DNA from: Paenibacillus tyrphae
GTDB lineage: Bacteria > Bacillota > Bacilli > Paenibacillales > NBRC-103111
Direction of reading: 5' to 3'
Assembly: GCF_027925525.1 (NCBI RefSeq)
Contig: NZ_BSDJ01000020.1
Span: forward strand, 52,789 to 116,788
DNA: 64,000 nucleotides
Position 1 is the first letter of the stretch. Every line of letters begins with the position of its first letter. Positions 42,052-51,247 of the stretch are shown here, one piece after another. A model generated the notes under the pieces. It did no database searches, was not told where the DNA came from, and saw nothing but the letters and a program-made list of their open reading frames with translations. The position numbers and the translations under genes were made by a program.

Positions 42052-44259
42052 CTAGGACGAGTGAACCTGCGAGTTCTTCGCACTCGACGGCTTGCGCTTC
42101 CTGGTCAGCACCAGAATCGAGGGCAGCAGCAGCCCTCGGACGAGGAACGTATCGATCAGGATCCCGATCGTCATCGTCAGACCGAACAGAAACAGCTCCT
42201 GCAGCGGCTGGGTCATCAGAACTCCGAAGGTCGCCGCGAGGATGAGGCCTGCGGAGGAGATCACCCCGCCCGTTAACGACACGCCACGGCTGACCGCTTC
42301 GCTCCACCCCGTCTTGCGCGCCTCTTCCTTCACCCGGGAGACGAGCATAATGTTATAATCGACGCCCAGCGCGACCAGGAAGACGAACGTATAGACCGGC
42401 AGGCGGTAGCTGATCGCGTCATAGCCAAGCAGGCTATGTGCAATTCCCCAGCCGAGCCCCATCGTGGCCGCGTAAGACAGCAGAATCGTGAGCATCATGT
42501 AGACCGGCATCAGCAAGGAGCGGGTCTGAAGCCCGAGCATAGCGGTAATCAGCAAACCGATCAGCGAAAACAGGACAAGCGTATCCCGCTCGTTCATCGC
42601 TCTGACATCGAGCTGCTGCGCGGTTTGGCCGGCAAAATGCAGCGAATCGCGCAGCGGATCGAAGCCGCTGTCCTTCAGCATCGTCTCGCTATTCCCCCGC
42701 CATGCGTTCAGCGCGTCCAGCGCCGCGGGATCGTACGGGTTGCCCTTCACAAGCAGTTGAAGCCGGACGGACTGCTTATCCTGCGACAACATGGTCGCGG
42801 GCCATTCACCACGCACGGTGTCCGGTTTGGGCTCCACCGATTCGACGCCCGTCTGCTTGGCGAGCAAGCCGGTCAGCGAGGCTAGCTTCTCCCGGAACTG
42901 CGGCTCCTCCTCCGTCAGCGGACGATCGGACTGCAGGATGACCGTAACCGGCGCCAATTGCCCCGGCGGATACGACTGCTCCAGAAGCTCGAACCCTTCC
43001 CGGGAGGACGCCGTATCCGGGAACGACTTCAGCAGATTGAACGAATACTTCATGCCGCTGATATTTAACGAAGCGAACAGCAGCAGCACGGTGAGAATGC
43101 CCGCCGTCATGCCGGGGCGTCTGGCGACCAGCGAGCCTGCCTTGGCCCACAGTCCTGGAGGCCGGGTATCCCGCTCTTCCAGCTTCGGCACGAAGGGCCA
43201 GAACGCTTTGCGCCCGACCAGCGTGAAGACGGCCGGAATCAGCGTCAGTCCGCTTAGCAGAATGACCACCATGGCCGCAGCAAATACCGGCGCAAAATAG
43301 TGGTAGGGCTTAAAGACGGCCGCGAACAGTACAAGCACCGCAACGAGCACCGTTCCGCCACTGAACAGAATGGGCTCCGCCACCTGATTCATCGCCAGAC
43401 GCATGGCGTCGTGCTTCGAGCCGACCTTGCCAAGCTGCTCCCGGTAACGGGAGAACACGAACAAGCAGTAGTCCGTTAAGACCGCGAACAGCAAAATCAT
43501 CATAATGGACAGCGCCTGCTTATCCACGACGAGCCAGCCGTTCTTGGCGGACAGCCCCAATACCCGGTCCACGGCCTCGTATACGACGCCCGAGATGACC
43601 AGCGGAAGCACCGCGAGCAGCGGCGAACGGTAAATGAGAAGCAAAATGACGAGAATTAGCCCGACCGTCGCGAGCATGAGCACGAAATCGGCATTTTTGA
43701 ACAGCGCTATCGTATCTGCGGCAATACCGGCCGGCCCCGTCATTTCAAGCTGCAGCTCCCCGAGGCCGATCTTCCCGGCCTGCTCCCGGATTTGCTTCAA
43801 TGTATCGTAGATCCGGTCCGACTCCAGCCCCTTCTCCAGCGTTACGTTCAGGAGCAGCGTTCTGCGGTCCTCCGAGAACAGCCGGTCCTGCGCCGCTTCG
43901 GGAAGCCGGTGGAACGGCAACGCTCCGGTGACGTGCTGCGGCTTACTGTCGGAGGCGAGCCATTCGCTGAGCTGGAAAATTTTGGACCGCTCCTCCGCGG
44001 TCATCGCCTGCTTCCCGTGCAGCACCAGCAGGGCGGTTAAGCCGTCGGCGGACGGAAACTGCTCGTCCATAATCTGCTGGGCCGCCGCAGACGGCGTATT
44101 TTCTTTGACGCTTCCTTCTCCGCTGCTGATGGCGAATTTTTTGGCGGACGGCGCCGCCGCGGCCAGCACAACGACAAGCAGAAGCCAACCGGCGACGATG
44201 CTTTTGGCCCCTTTGGGGCTGCTTACCCACGAGGAAAATGTATGCAAAGCGCGAAGCAT
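42052..44259 (-). CDS. MMPL/RND-superfamily exporter (YdfJ type)
   Basis: 735 residues with two sets of membrane helices, each preceded by a large extracytoplasmic domain. The order is helix 1 near residue 20, loop, helices about 190-350, loop, helices about 540-720. Conserved MMPL segments are LLFAVLTDYCLFVFSRYREQL in the first half and FLVALGVDYNIMLVSRVKEE in the second, carrying the proton-relay Asp-Tyr pairs. It probably exports lipophilic compounds or lipids by proton motive force. It lies 83 bases after the sensor kinase gene and is likely controlled by it. Confidence 0.9.
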   Translation of the reverse strand: MLRALHTFSSWVSSPKGAKSIVAGWLLLVVVLAAAAPSAKKFAISSGEGSVKENTPSAAAQQIMDEQFPSADGLTALLVLHGKQAMTAEERSKIFQLSEWLASDSKPQHVTGALPFHRLPEAAQDRLFSEDRRTLLLNVTLEKGLESDRIYDTLKQIREQAGKIGLGELQLEMTGPAGIAADTIALFKNADFVLMLATVGLILVILLLIYRSPLLAVLPLVISGVVYEAVDRVLGLSAKNGWLVVDKQALSIMMILLFAVLTDYCLFVFSRYREQLGKVGSKHDAMRLAMNQVAEPILFSGGTVLVAVLVLFAAVFKPYHYFAPVFAAAMVVILLSGLTLIPAVFTLVGRKAFWPFVPKLEERDTRPPGLWAKAGSLVARRPGMTAGILTVLLLFASLNISGMKYSFNLLKSFPDTASSREGFELLEQSYPPGQLAPVTVILQSDRPLTEEEPQFREKLASLTGLLAKQTGVESVEPKPDTVRGEWPATMLSQDKQSVRLQLLVKGNPYDPAALDALNAWRGNSETMLKDSGFDPLRDSLHFAGQTAQQLDVRAMNERDTLVLFSLIGLLITAMLGLQTRSLLMPVYMMLTILLSYAATMGLGWGIAHSLLGYDAISYRLPVYTFVFLVALGVDYNIMLVSRVKEEARKTGWSEAVSRGVSLTGGVISSAGLILAATFGVLMTQPLQELFLFGLTMTIGILIDTFLVRGLLLPSILVLTRKRKPSSAKNSQVHSS

Positions 44260-44342
44260 GTTTTCAATTCAACCTCCTGTCTTCGATCTCACTTCGGATT
44301 CTAGGACAGAAATATGAATGGAAGATGAATGAGAGATTACGA

Positions 44343-45719
44343 TTATAAGCGGGGCAGACGGACGGTGAATTCCGTTCCTTCGGAGACGCGGCTGTGCACG
44401 TCGATCGTACCTTCGTGGAGTTCGACGATTCTCTTGGTAATGGCGAGCCCCAGACCGCTGCCGGAGCGGGAACGGGTTCTTGCTTTGTCCGCTTTGTAGA
44501 AGCGGCCGAAAATATGGGGCAGCTCGGACTCAGGAATACCCATACCGGTATCGGAAACCCGAACGACGATTTCCTCCTCTACCACAACGCCGATGGTCAG
44601 CACGTCGCCGGAATCCGAAAATTTGATGGCGTTCGTTATCAAATTAAGCCATACCTGATGCAGCAGCTCACGGTCGGCACGGACGACGATCTCCGGAAGA
44701 TTCAGCTCGACGCCGATGCCTTTTTCCATCCACTGCCACTCCGTCACGAGCACCGCCTGCCGAAGCTGCTCGTCCAAGCGGAAGCTCGTTCTCTTGAGAA
44801 CGCCCGTTTCTTTGTCCAAGGCGGCGAGCATCAGCAACTGCTTGCTGAGTGATGAAAGCCGTCTGCTCTCCTCCTCGATAATGTGCAAATACCGCTGCGC
44901 TATTTCGGGCGGCAATTCCCCCGACTGGATCGCTTGGGCAAAGCCCTGGATTGACGTTAACGGGGACTGGATTTCATGGGAGACGTTGGCGACAAACTCC
45001 TGCCGCATGCTGTCGAGCTGGCGGAGCGCTTCGGCCATATGCGCGAAGTGGCGCGCCAGGTTGCCGATTTCGTCGGCGCGCGCAACGTCGAGCCCGATCT
45101 CGTAATTTCCTCCGACAATGCGGGTAGTCGCCTCCGTCAACGCTTTGACTGGCTTGACGATATACCGCGTGCAGACGACGATGAGCAGCATGCTGAATGC
45201 AAACGTCGCCGCAAGCAGCACCGCCATGAGCAGGCGGACCTCCCCGATCTGCTGCTCCAGGGCCGGCCGCAAAAACAGCGCGTGCCGTTCTCCCCGGATA
45301 TCGAGCGGGATGCCGACCGTGTTGCGCAGGCTGCTTTCAAAAAAGCCCGTAATCGTCAGCAGGCGGGGCTCCTCCGTGATGCCGCGGTAGATTTCGCCGT
45401 CCAGCACGCGGCGGATTTGATCCGGCGCGCTCTGCGTATGCCGGAACGGCTCGCCGTAGAAGACGCCCTGCCCTTTGCCGTCCGCAAGGTACATTTGAAA
45501 GCCCAACTGGGCGATGCTGCGAAAATAGCCGTCCGGATCGGTATCCGGCATCCGCTCGAACAGCGTCCGGATTTCTCTGGCGACTTTCATGATCTTCTGT
45601 TCGTTATATTCCCGGATTTGAGTCCGGTAGTACACGTTAGCCACCAGCAGGGCAAACACGCCGCTAACCATGGCGATCAAAATATACGTTGCGACGATCC
45701 GCACATACAGCGTCTTCAT
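44343..45719 (-). CDS. HssS-like sensor histidine kinase
   Basis: 458 residues: helix 1 (IVATYILIAMVSGVFALLVANVYY), an extracytoplasmic sensor of about 130 residues, helix 2 (LLMAVLLAATFAFSMLLIVVC), HAMP, a HisKA domain with the phospho-acceptor His in VANVSHEIQSPLTSIQGFAQAI, and an HATPase domain (NLITNAIKFS, VSDTGMGIP, GSGLGLAI). It overlaps the response regulator by 4 bases. The pair most resembles HssRS, the heme sensor, but no HrtAB heme exporter is next to it, so the signal may differ. Confidence 0.88.
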   Translation of the reverse strand: MKTLYVRIVATYILIAMVSGVFALLVANVYYRTQIREYNEQKIMKVAREIRTLFERMPDTDPDGYFRSIAQLGFQMYLADGKGQGVFYGEPFRHTQSAPDQIRRVLDGEIYRGITEEPRLLTITGFFESSLRNTVGIPLDIRGERHALFLRPALEQQIGEVRLLMAVLLAATFAFSMLLIVVCTRYIVKPVKALTEATTRIVGGNYEIGLDVARADEIGNLARHFAHMAEALRQLDSMRQEFVANVSHEIQSPLTSIQGFAQAIQSGELPPEIAQRYLHIIEEESRRLSSLSKQLLMLAALDKETGVLKRTSFRLDEQLRQAVLVTEWQWMEKGIGVELNLPEIVVRADRELLHQVWLNLITNAIKFSDSGDVLTIGVVVEEEIVVRVSDTGMGIPESELPHIFGRFYKADKARTRSRSGSGLGLAITKRIVELHEGTIDVHSRVSEGTEFTVRLPRL

Positions 45720-46396
45720 TCGCCTTGCACCTCTAGCTTATACCCCAAGCCGCGCACCGTCGTGATGAAAAAATCGTCTGTCACCGGAGAAAACCGCTCC
45801 CGCAGCCGTTTCACATGAACGTCGATGGTCCGGCTGTCACCTTCGAAGTCGGGGCCCCAGATAAGCTGCACCAACTGCTCCCGGGTAAAGATGCGCCCCG
45901 GATAGCTGGCCAGTTGGCACAGCAGCTCGAATTCTTTGAGCGGGAGCGTCATCGTTCGGTCGCCAACCCGGATCTCATAGCTGCTGCGGTCAATAACCGT
46001 TTCGTTTAACCGGATTTTCGCCGACGACACCATCTGGTATCGCCTCAGCAGCGCCTTGATCCGAAACAGTAGCTCCTTCGGCTCGAACGGCTTCACGACG
46101 TAATCATCGGTTCCCGACAAGAAGCCTTTTTCCTTGTCCTCGACCTCGCCTTTGGCCGTAAGAAGTATGACGGGAATGTCATAGTGGGCACGAATGTCGT
46201 GGCACAGCTCCCAGCCGTCCTTACCGGGCATCATAATGTCTACGACCGCCAGATGGATCTGCTCGCGCTCCATCAGCTCCGCGGCGGCCAGCCCGTTGTC
46301 CGCTTCGTAGACGACATAGCCTTCCCGGCTTAGAAAAAAGCGGAGCAGCTCGCGAATATGCGCGTCGTCATCCGCCACCAGTATATGTACTCTCAA
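45716..46396 (-). CDS. HssR-like response regulator (OmpR type)
   Basis: 226 residues. The receiver domain has DDD near the N-terminus, the phospho-acceptor Asp in VVDIMMPGKDG and Lys in VVKPFEPKEL. The C-terminal winged helix contains TLPLKEFELLCQLASYPGRIFTREQLVQLIWGPDFEGDSRTIDVHVKRLRERF, close to HssR. It starts with TTG six bases after AGGTGA. First gene of the operon with the kinase, the MMPL exporter and the CopD-like protein. Confidence 0.88.
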   Translation of the reverse strand: MRVHILVADDDAHIRELLRFFLSREGYVVYEADNGLAAAELMEREQIHLAVVDIMMPGKDGWELCHDIRAHYDIPVILLTAKGEVEDKEKGFLSGTDDYVVKPFEPKELLFRIKALLRRYQMVSSAKIRLNETVIDRSSYEIRVGDRTMTLPLKEFELLCQLASYPGRIFTREQLVQLIWGPDFEGDSRTIDVHVKRLRERFSPVTDDFFITTVRGLGYKLEVQGE

Positions 46397-46526
46397 GTCA
46401 ATTCACCTGCCGCTAGGAAATACGTTCCGTCAATCCGCCAATCGCTGCGAATCGTTTGACGGATCGTTTCACTCTCATCATGCCCGATTTACCCTTCGTT
46501 TTCAAACGAGAGGTTATCCGCCCGGA

Positions 46527-46562
46527 AAATAAAAATCGGAGCCCGGAAAGGGGAGCTCCGAT
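46527..46562 (-). terminator. Rho-independent terminator of the small membrane protein gene
   Basis: ATCGGAGC pairs with GCTCCGAT around a 12-base loop, followed on the minus strand by TTTTATTTT, 40 bases after the stop at 46603. Confidence 0.75.
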
Positions 46563-46602
46563 CAAGAATAACCTGGACTTGGAGGAATGCCGGGCGTCAA
46601 CT

Positions 46603-46845
46603 TTACAATCGCGCTTTTCTTTGTTGGATAAGCAATGGTATAGACAGTAATAATAACGCAATCCCGACGGCCAAATACCGGCCTTTCCCCTCATACGAAA
46701 GGACAAGGACAAGCTCCCGCCAAGTTGAGGGGCCGGAATTGACACAACCATGACAGTAAGGATAAGTAAATATAAAGGGCAGTATTCCAATAAACATAAC
46801 AATGGTTCCGAAAAGCAGCAATACAACAGAAAGTTTTTTCATCAT
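46603..46845 (-). CDS. Small two-helix membrane protein, function unknown
   Basis: An 80-residue protein with two transmembrane helices (LSVVLLLFGTIVMFIGILPFIF and YLAVGIALLLLSIPLLI) joined by a loop with the pair YCHGC. The CxxC could bind a metal or form a disulfide. AGGGGG lies before the first of two adjacent ATGs. It lies alone between terminators. No family is recognised. Confidence 0.65.
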   Translation of the reverse strand: MMKKLSVVLLLFGTIVMFIGILPFIFTYPYCHGCVNSGPSTWRELVLVLSYEGKGRYLAVGIALLLLSIPLLIQQRKARL

Positions 46846-46905
46846 TAAGCCCCCTGTCTTCATTCCATTTTATCACAACAATTGAAACCGTTTCATTCTT
46901 CAGAC

Positions 46906-46940
46906 AAAAAAAGGCTCGACCCGCTTCCACGGCTCAAGCC
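46906..46940 (-). terminator. Possible second terminator downstream of the MFS gene
   Basis: GGCTTGAGCC pairs imperfectly (8 of 10) with GGGTCGAGCC and is followed by seven T on the minus strand. Confidence 0.45.
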
Positions 46941-47052
46941 CATTCCTTTCTACATCACATCGACTGTATTCGCTTTCAACTCCGGTGCGTATGAAGCTTC
47001 CTCCGTCCCGCGATAATTCGATAGAAATTGTTTATGTCTGCTTGATTGAACT

Positions 47053-47079
47053 AAAAAAACGAGCTCGGACCAACCTCGT
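47053..47079 (-). terminator. Terminator of the MFS gene
   Basis: ACGAG / CTCGT stem followed on the minus strand by seven T, 22 bases after the MFS stop. The short stem suggests it works together with the hairpin at 46906-46940. Confidence 0.5.
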
Positions 47080-47100
47080 GATCCAAGCCCACTTATCATG

Positions 47101-48747
47101 TTACCCATTCGCCGGCTGCTTCCCGCGGAGGCGGGGCGACGGTTCGCGGTCCGTTTCCGCCGCTTCCTGCGGCTTCGGTCCTTGGCCGCCGCTTCCGGTG
47201 CGCAGCGGAATTTCCTTCAAGAAGAACGTCAGCACAAGCGCGACCACCAGCAGCGCAGCCCCCGCCAAAAACACATTGGCCAGCGAATAACTGAGCGCCT
47301 CGCGGAGCGAATCGATCATCCGGCCGAACACCGTCTGCAGCTCCGGCGGCAGGGTTGCCTGAATCTGCGCCAGCTTCGGCTGATCGAGCAGCATCTGCGG
47401 ATTATGGAACGCGGCGAGCTTCTCGGCCACCTTCGGATCGAGTTTGCTCAAGTCGACGCCCCGTCCGCTGGCCAGGATTTCCTGCAGCTTGTTCGTCATG
47501 CCCGTCGACATAATCGTCCCCATGACGGCAATGCCGATCGTGCCGCCCAAGTTACGGAACAGCTGCGAGGAAGCCGTGGCGACGCCAAGATCTTTCGGCG
47601 ATACGGCGTTCTGAACGGTCAAGGAAAAGACCGGCATCCCCAGCCCGAGGCCGAAGCCGAACACGATCATGCTGAGCACCGTCACCGAGATCGTATTCAT
47701 GTAATGCATGATCATCATCCCGATGACCATTATGATAATGCCGATAATCGCGATCCGCTTGTATTTGCCCGTCTTCGTGATCAACTGCCCACTGATCGCA
47801 CTAGTGGCGACCATCCCGATGGACATCGGCATCGTCACATAACCGGAATAGGTCGGCGAGATCCCCATCACGCCCTGGACGAAGAACGGCGTATACATGA
47901 GCGCTCCCATCATCCCGGCGTTCATAATAAACCCGATGACGTTCGAGATCGTCACAATTCCGTTTTTGAACAGCGAGAGCGGCAGCACCGGACTTTTCAC
48001 CCGGCTCTCCACCCAAATGAAAATAACCAACGCCACCAATGTACAAGCGAACAAACCGACAATTTGCGATGATCCCCAAGCATATTTCGTGCCGGCCCAC
48101 GAGAACGCGAGCAGCATCGGCACGATCGTCAACGTGAGGAACAGCGAGCCGAAATAATCGATCGATTCCGACGGCTTGCGCTCCACCTTCGGGAACATCG
48201 TCAGAATCATAATGAAAGCGACAATGCCAAGAGGAAGAAAAATCCAAAATACCCAGTGCCACTCCATATGGTCGACGATATATCCTCCAAGCGCAGGACC
48301 GACGACGCTCGCGAATCCGAACACCGACATCATGATCCCGGACCATTTCCCCCGCTCGCGGGGAGCGAACAAGTCGCCGACAGCCGTAAAGGCCGTGGCC
48401 ATAATAATCCCGGCGCCCACCCCCTGAACGCCCCGGTACGTAATCAGCTGAAAAATATCCCCGGACGTCCCCGCCATGAACGCGCCGATCATAAATAAGA
48501 CGATCCCCGTTAAAATAAACGGCTTCCGTCCGTAAATGTCGGACAGCTTGCCGACCAGCACCGTTGCGATCGTTGAGGTAAGCAAATAAATCGTGATGAC
48601 CCATGTATAGTAGTCCATTCCGCCGAGCTTGGCGATAATCCGCGGCAGAGCCGTTCCGACGATCGTCTGGTTAATGGCCGAAAAGAACATCGCCGCAATA
48701 ATGGCGATCATAATCGTGATCTTGCGTTTATACGATAAATGTTCCAC
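47101..48747 (-). CDS. MFS multidrug efflux protein, DHA2 (EmrB/QacA) family
   Basis: 548 residues, about 14 transmembrane helices. Motifs are NQTIVGTALPRI in helix 1, GKLSDIYGRKP (motif A) between helices 2 and 3, RGVQGVGAGIIM (motif B), and GPALGGYIVD (motif C, antiporter signature). It exports drugs by proton antiport. It starts with GTG (GAAGGTAAC before it), nine bases after the stop of the MarR gene, so the two are one operon with local repression as the likely control. The hydrophilic tail (residues about 515-548) is Gly/Pro/Glu-rich. Confidence 0.9.
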   Translation of the reverse strand: MEHLSYKRKITIMIAIIAAMFFSAINQTIVGTALPRIIAKLGGMDYYTWVITIYLLTSTIATVLVGKLSDIYGRKPFILTGIVLFMIGAFMAGTSGDIFQLITYRGVQGVGAGIIMATAFTAVGDLFAPRERGKWSGIMMSVFGFASVVGPALGGYIVDHMEWHWVFWIFLPLGIVAFIMILTMFPKVERKPSESIDYFGSLFLTLTIVPMLLAFSWAGTKYAWGSSQIVGLFACTLVALVIFIWVESRVKSPVLPLSLFKNGIVTISNVIGFIMNAGMMGALMYTPFFVQGVMGISPTYSGYVTMPMSIGMVATSAISGQLITKTGKYKRIAIIGIIIMVIGMMIMHYMNTISVTVLSMIVFGFGLGLGMPVFSLTVQNAVSPKDLGVATASSQLFRNLGGTIGIAVMGTIMSTGMTNKLQEILASGRGVDLSKLDPKVAEKLAAFHNPQMLLDQPKLAQIQATLPPELQTVFGRMIDSLREALSYSLANVFLAGAALLVVALVLTFFLKEIPLRTGSGGQGPKPQEAAETDREPSPRLRGKQPANG

Positions 48748-48756
48748 GTTACCTTC

Positions 48757-49197
48757 TTACTCCTCTCCCAAATGTTCCATGTTGTTCAGCATCCGGTTAA
48801 AGAATCGGAGATGCTCCCGGATCTCCTCCTCCGACAAACCGGCGAACAACGATTCAACCAGCTCTGTCTGCTGCTCTCCAAGCTGCCTTAGCTCGCTCAA
48901 GCCCCTTTCCGTCATTTCCAGATACACGACCCGCCGGTCGTCTTCTCCCCGATACCGCTTAGCATACCCCTTCTCTACCAATTTATCGGCCTTGGCGGTA
49001 ATCGCCCCAGATGTCAGCTCCAGCGCCTCGGCCAAGTCGGATACCTTCTGCGGCCCTCCGCGCAGCTGCCGGAGCACCATAAACTGAGCCATCGAAAGCG
49101 ACTTGTCGATATGCCTGCTCCAGAGGAACGACATTTCTTTGACGACCTTCCGGAACGTGCGGGCCAGTTCGGTTTTTAATTGATGCTCCTCGTTCAT
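48757..49197 (-). CDS. MarR-family transcriptional regulator
   Basis: 146 residues with the winged helix-turn-helix VSDLAEALELTSGAITAKADKLVEKGYAKRYRGEDDRRVVYLEMTERG and flanking dimerisation helices. The start at ATG 49197 has AAAGGAG nine bases before it, and the eight codons upstream in frame overlap that site. First gene of an operon with a DHA2 efflux pump, so it probably represses both until a toxic ligand binds. A consensus promoter is found upstream. Confidence 0.9.
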   Translation of the reverse strand: MNEEHQLKTELARTFRKVVKEMSFLWSRHIDKSLSMAQFMVLRQLRGGPQKVSDLAEALELTSGAITAKADKLVEKGYAKRYRGEDDRRVVYLEMTERGLSELRQLGEQQTELVESLFAGLSEEEIREHLRFFNRMLNNMEHLGEE

Positions 49198-49306
49198 GAA
49201 AATCACTCCTTTCGTGTGCAAAAGGTGCCTCCCAAGGAAGGTGTTTTCAAAGTAAAACCATTAAAACACAAAATAATTTACTAATAAACAATTAAAGTAT
49301 TTACTC

Positions 49307-49335
49307 ATTATACACTAAAGGCAATCGTTTGTGAA
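49307..49335 (-). promoter_or_regulatory. SigA-type promoter of the marR-MFS operon
   Basis: On the minus strand, TTCACA (49335-49330), a 17-base spacer and a perfect TATAAT (49312-49307). Just downstream the minus strand has AGTAAATA and AGTAAATT in direct repeat 22 bases apart within an AT-rich stretch, a possible MarR operator. Confidence 0.75.
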
Positions 49336-49483
49336 ATATTTTTGCCTCGACAACTGCTCCGATGCCCGCTCAAACTTGACGCTTTCCTCCGAATTTATAC
49401 GTTTATCCATTGCGCGGTACAGGCAGCCGAATACACTGGAGATAGAATCCAAACCGATACCCTCACGAATGGGAGGAACGCGT

Positions 49484-50527
49484 GTGGCTCAACGAACCTT
49501 CAAAACCAGATATCGGCTCCTTGCCCGCCGTTACGGACTGCAAATCAAGCGAATCATCCCGTACCATTCGCTTTACAAACGCAATGCCGCTTACCGTGCA
49601 ACCACCGATCGGGGCGACTTCCTGTTGAAGCCGTTTTGCCCTAGCCGTATTCTGCGCCAGCGCACCCCCAAGCAGCAAATTGAGCGCATTTCCTCTCACA
49701 TCCGCACGTTGCAGGAAGCCGCTTACCCTCACCTGCCGAAGTGGTTGACAACGTCATCCGGCCGTTACTGGACCAGCTATCGAGGCAAACCATATTATTT
49801 TACGGAATGGATTAAAGGCTGGGAGCTTCAAAACGACGTACAAGACTATGATACCCTCGGAAAAGCATTGGCCAGGCTTCATAATGTCACCCCAAACTCC
49901 CGTTTGCCGATGTCTTGCTTTACGTTACAGGAAGCCGCTGTCCTGAAGCGGCAGGATGCCTTGTTTCGGCGGCAGCTCGTGCGGTTTAAACGTCGAGGCC
50001 TATGGTTTAGAAAGCATGGGGCCGAGTGCATCGCCTTGGCGGACGAAGCCTGGAGGATCATGGAGACACCGGAAATACAGCGACTGCTCTTGATGGAACA
50101 TGAGCATCCCGCTCTCATTCACGGCGATGTTACTTTTCCGAACGTCATTATCCGGCCCGACAGGCTGTTCCTGATTGACTGGGACCGGGTCAGGATGGGC
50201 TCGATTTATCAGGAAGTCGCAAGAACGCTGCTGAATACTACGCTTTTCGAGCCGCTGCTTATGGAAGCGCTGCTGCGCGGATACGAACAATTCAAACCGC
50301 TGCGGCCGGAAGAACGTCTGCTCATTAGCGCCTTGTTCCGGCTGCCGCGCGAGGCTTGGTCATCCGCAAAGGGCATAGCGCTTGGCCGCAGTCGAAACGT
50401 GAGCCGCTTGGTGACAAGAACGTGGGGCCGGCGTTTGAACGCTGTCGTCTGGATGGAGGGTTGGGCCGGGGCAGCGTCCCCTGAAGGGACGGGGATAAAC
50501 AAAGAAGGCGAACCGCCTGCGATGTGA
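49484..50527 (+). CDS. CotS-like spore coat protein, aminoglycoside-phosphotransferase fold
   Basis: 348 residues of the CotS/CotI/YutH group, a kinase-like fold related to choline and aminoglycoside kinases. The catalytic motif is ALIHGDVTFPNVII and the metal-binding motif is FLIDWDRVRMG. The Gly-rich loop region is replaced by RNAAYRATTDRGDFLLKPF with a Lys. The GTG at 49484 is chosen because GGGAGG lies seven bases before it. The preceding open frame has no ribosome-binding site and lies in the divergent promoter region. Relatives are coat-associated kinases; the substrate here is unknown. Confidence 0.82.
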   Translation: MAQRTFKTRYRLLARRYGLQIKRIIPYHSLYKRNAAYRATTDRGDFLLKPFCPSRILRQRTPKQQIERISSHIRTLQEAAYPHLPKWLTTSSGRYWTSYRGKPYYFTEWIKGWELQNDVQDYDTLGKALARLHNVTPNSRLPMSCFTLQEAAVLKRQDALFRRQLVRFKRRGLWFRKHGAECIALADEAWRIMETPEIQRLLLMEHEHPALIHGDVTFPNVIIRPDRLFLIDWDRVRMGSIYQEVARTLLNTTLFEPLLMEALLRGYEQFKPLRPEERLLISALFRLPREAWSSAKGIALGRSRNVSRLVTRTWGRRLNAVVWMEGWAGAASPEGTGINKEGEPPAM

Positions 50528-50543
50528 GTCGCTGCGGTTCGCC
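50507..50543. terminator. Bidirectional terminator
   Basis: GGCGAACCGC pairs perfectly with GCGGTTCGCC. The left arm lies within the last codons of the CotS-like gene. TTTAGTTT follows on the plus strand. Confidence 0.75.
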
Positions 50544-50559
50544 TTTAGTTTGAATCGGA

Positions 50560-51192
50560 TTAATAGCCGACGGTAAACCGTTTGCGGGAGAAGCGCGGAC
50601 GCTCCGCCTCATCCAGCATAGCAACGGCGTAGTCTTCGGCCGAGATGCGGCTGTTCCCCTCGGCATCCGTGACGAGCCGGTCTTCTTCCGTACGGTATTG
50701 GCCCGTTCTCTCTCCCGGTTGAATCAATGCGGCCGGGCTCAGGTTCGTCCAATCGAGATCAGAACGACGGTATACCTCCAGCGCATCTCGATGCGCCAAT
50801 GCAATTCCCTTCCATTCCGCAGGGAATTCAGGCGTATCGACCAGTTGCACGCCCGGAGCCACTTCCAGACTTCCCGCGCCTCCGACGGTCATCAGACGGC
50901 TAACGCCGGCCTTTTTCGCCGCATCGACCAACGCTTGGGCAGCCTGAGCCAGCTTCTCCTCTTGGCCGTGCGTTGGACCATAAGCGCTAATCACGATGTC
51001 GTGACCGGCTGCCGCCGCGGCGACACTATCCGCGTTCGAAACGTCTCCCGTTACAACGTTCAAGTTCTCGTTCTGCTTCGTCACACGAGACGGATCGCGC
51101 ACGATGGCCGTCACTTGATGCCCCCGGCTCAAGGCTTCCTCCAATATCCGCTGTCCGATCGTTCCCGTTGCTCCAACCAATGCAATTTTCAT
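50560..51192 (-). CDS. NAD(P)-binding oxidoreductase, YwnB type
   Basis: 210 residues, atypical short-chain dehydrogenase of the NAD(P)H-binding (NmrA/YwnB) group. The N-terminal nucleotide loop is GATGTIGQRILEEAL, followed by GDVSNADSVAAAAAGHD and VISAYGP. No YxxxK pair is evident, as usual for this group. It is the third gene of an Rrf2 / DsbA-like / YwnB cluster. In Bacillus subtilis ywnB is also next to the Rrf2 gene ywnA, so the association is old. The start at ATG 51192 is preferred over an ACG/ATG two codons upstream because of AAAGGA. Confidence 0.85.
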   Translation of the reverse strand: MKIALVGATGTIGQRILEEALSRGHQVTAIVRDPSRVTKQNENLNVVTGDVSNADSVAAAAAGHDIVISAYGPTHGQEEKLAQAAQALVDAAKKAGVSRLMTVGGAGSLEVAPGVQLVDTPEFPAEWKGIALAHRDALEVYRRSDLDWTNLSPAALIQPGERTGQYRTEEDRLVTDAEGNSRISAEDYAVAMLDEAERPRFSRKRFTVGY

Positions 51193-51247
51193 CGTCAATC
51201 CATCCTTTCGTCTTATAAAATGTTATGGTGATTAAATGTTATCGAGG

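Noticed and set aside
49331..49483. Upstream 51-codon extension of the CotS-like gene
   Set aside because: No ribosome-binding site before the first ATG. It covers the promoter of the divergent marR operon. GGGAGG before the GTG at 49484 marks the better start.
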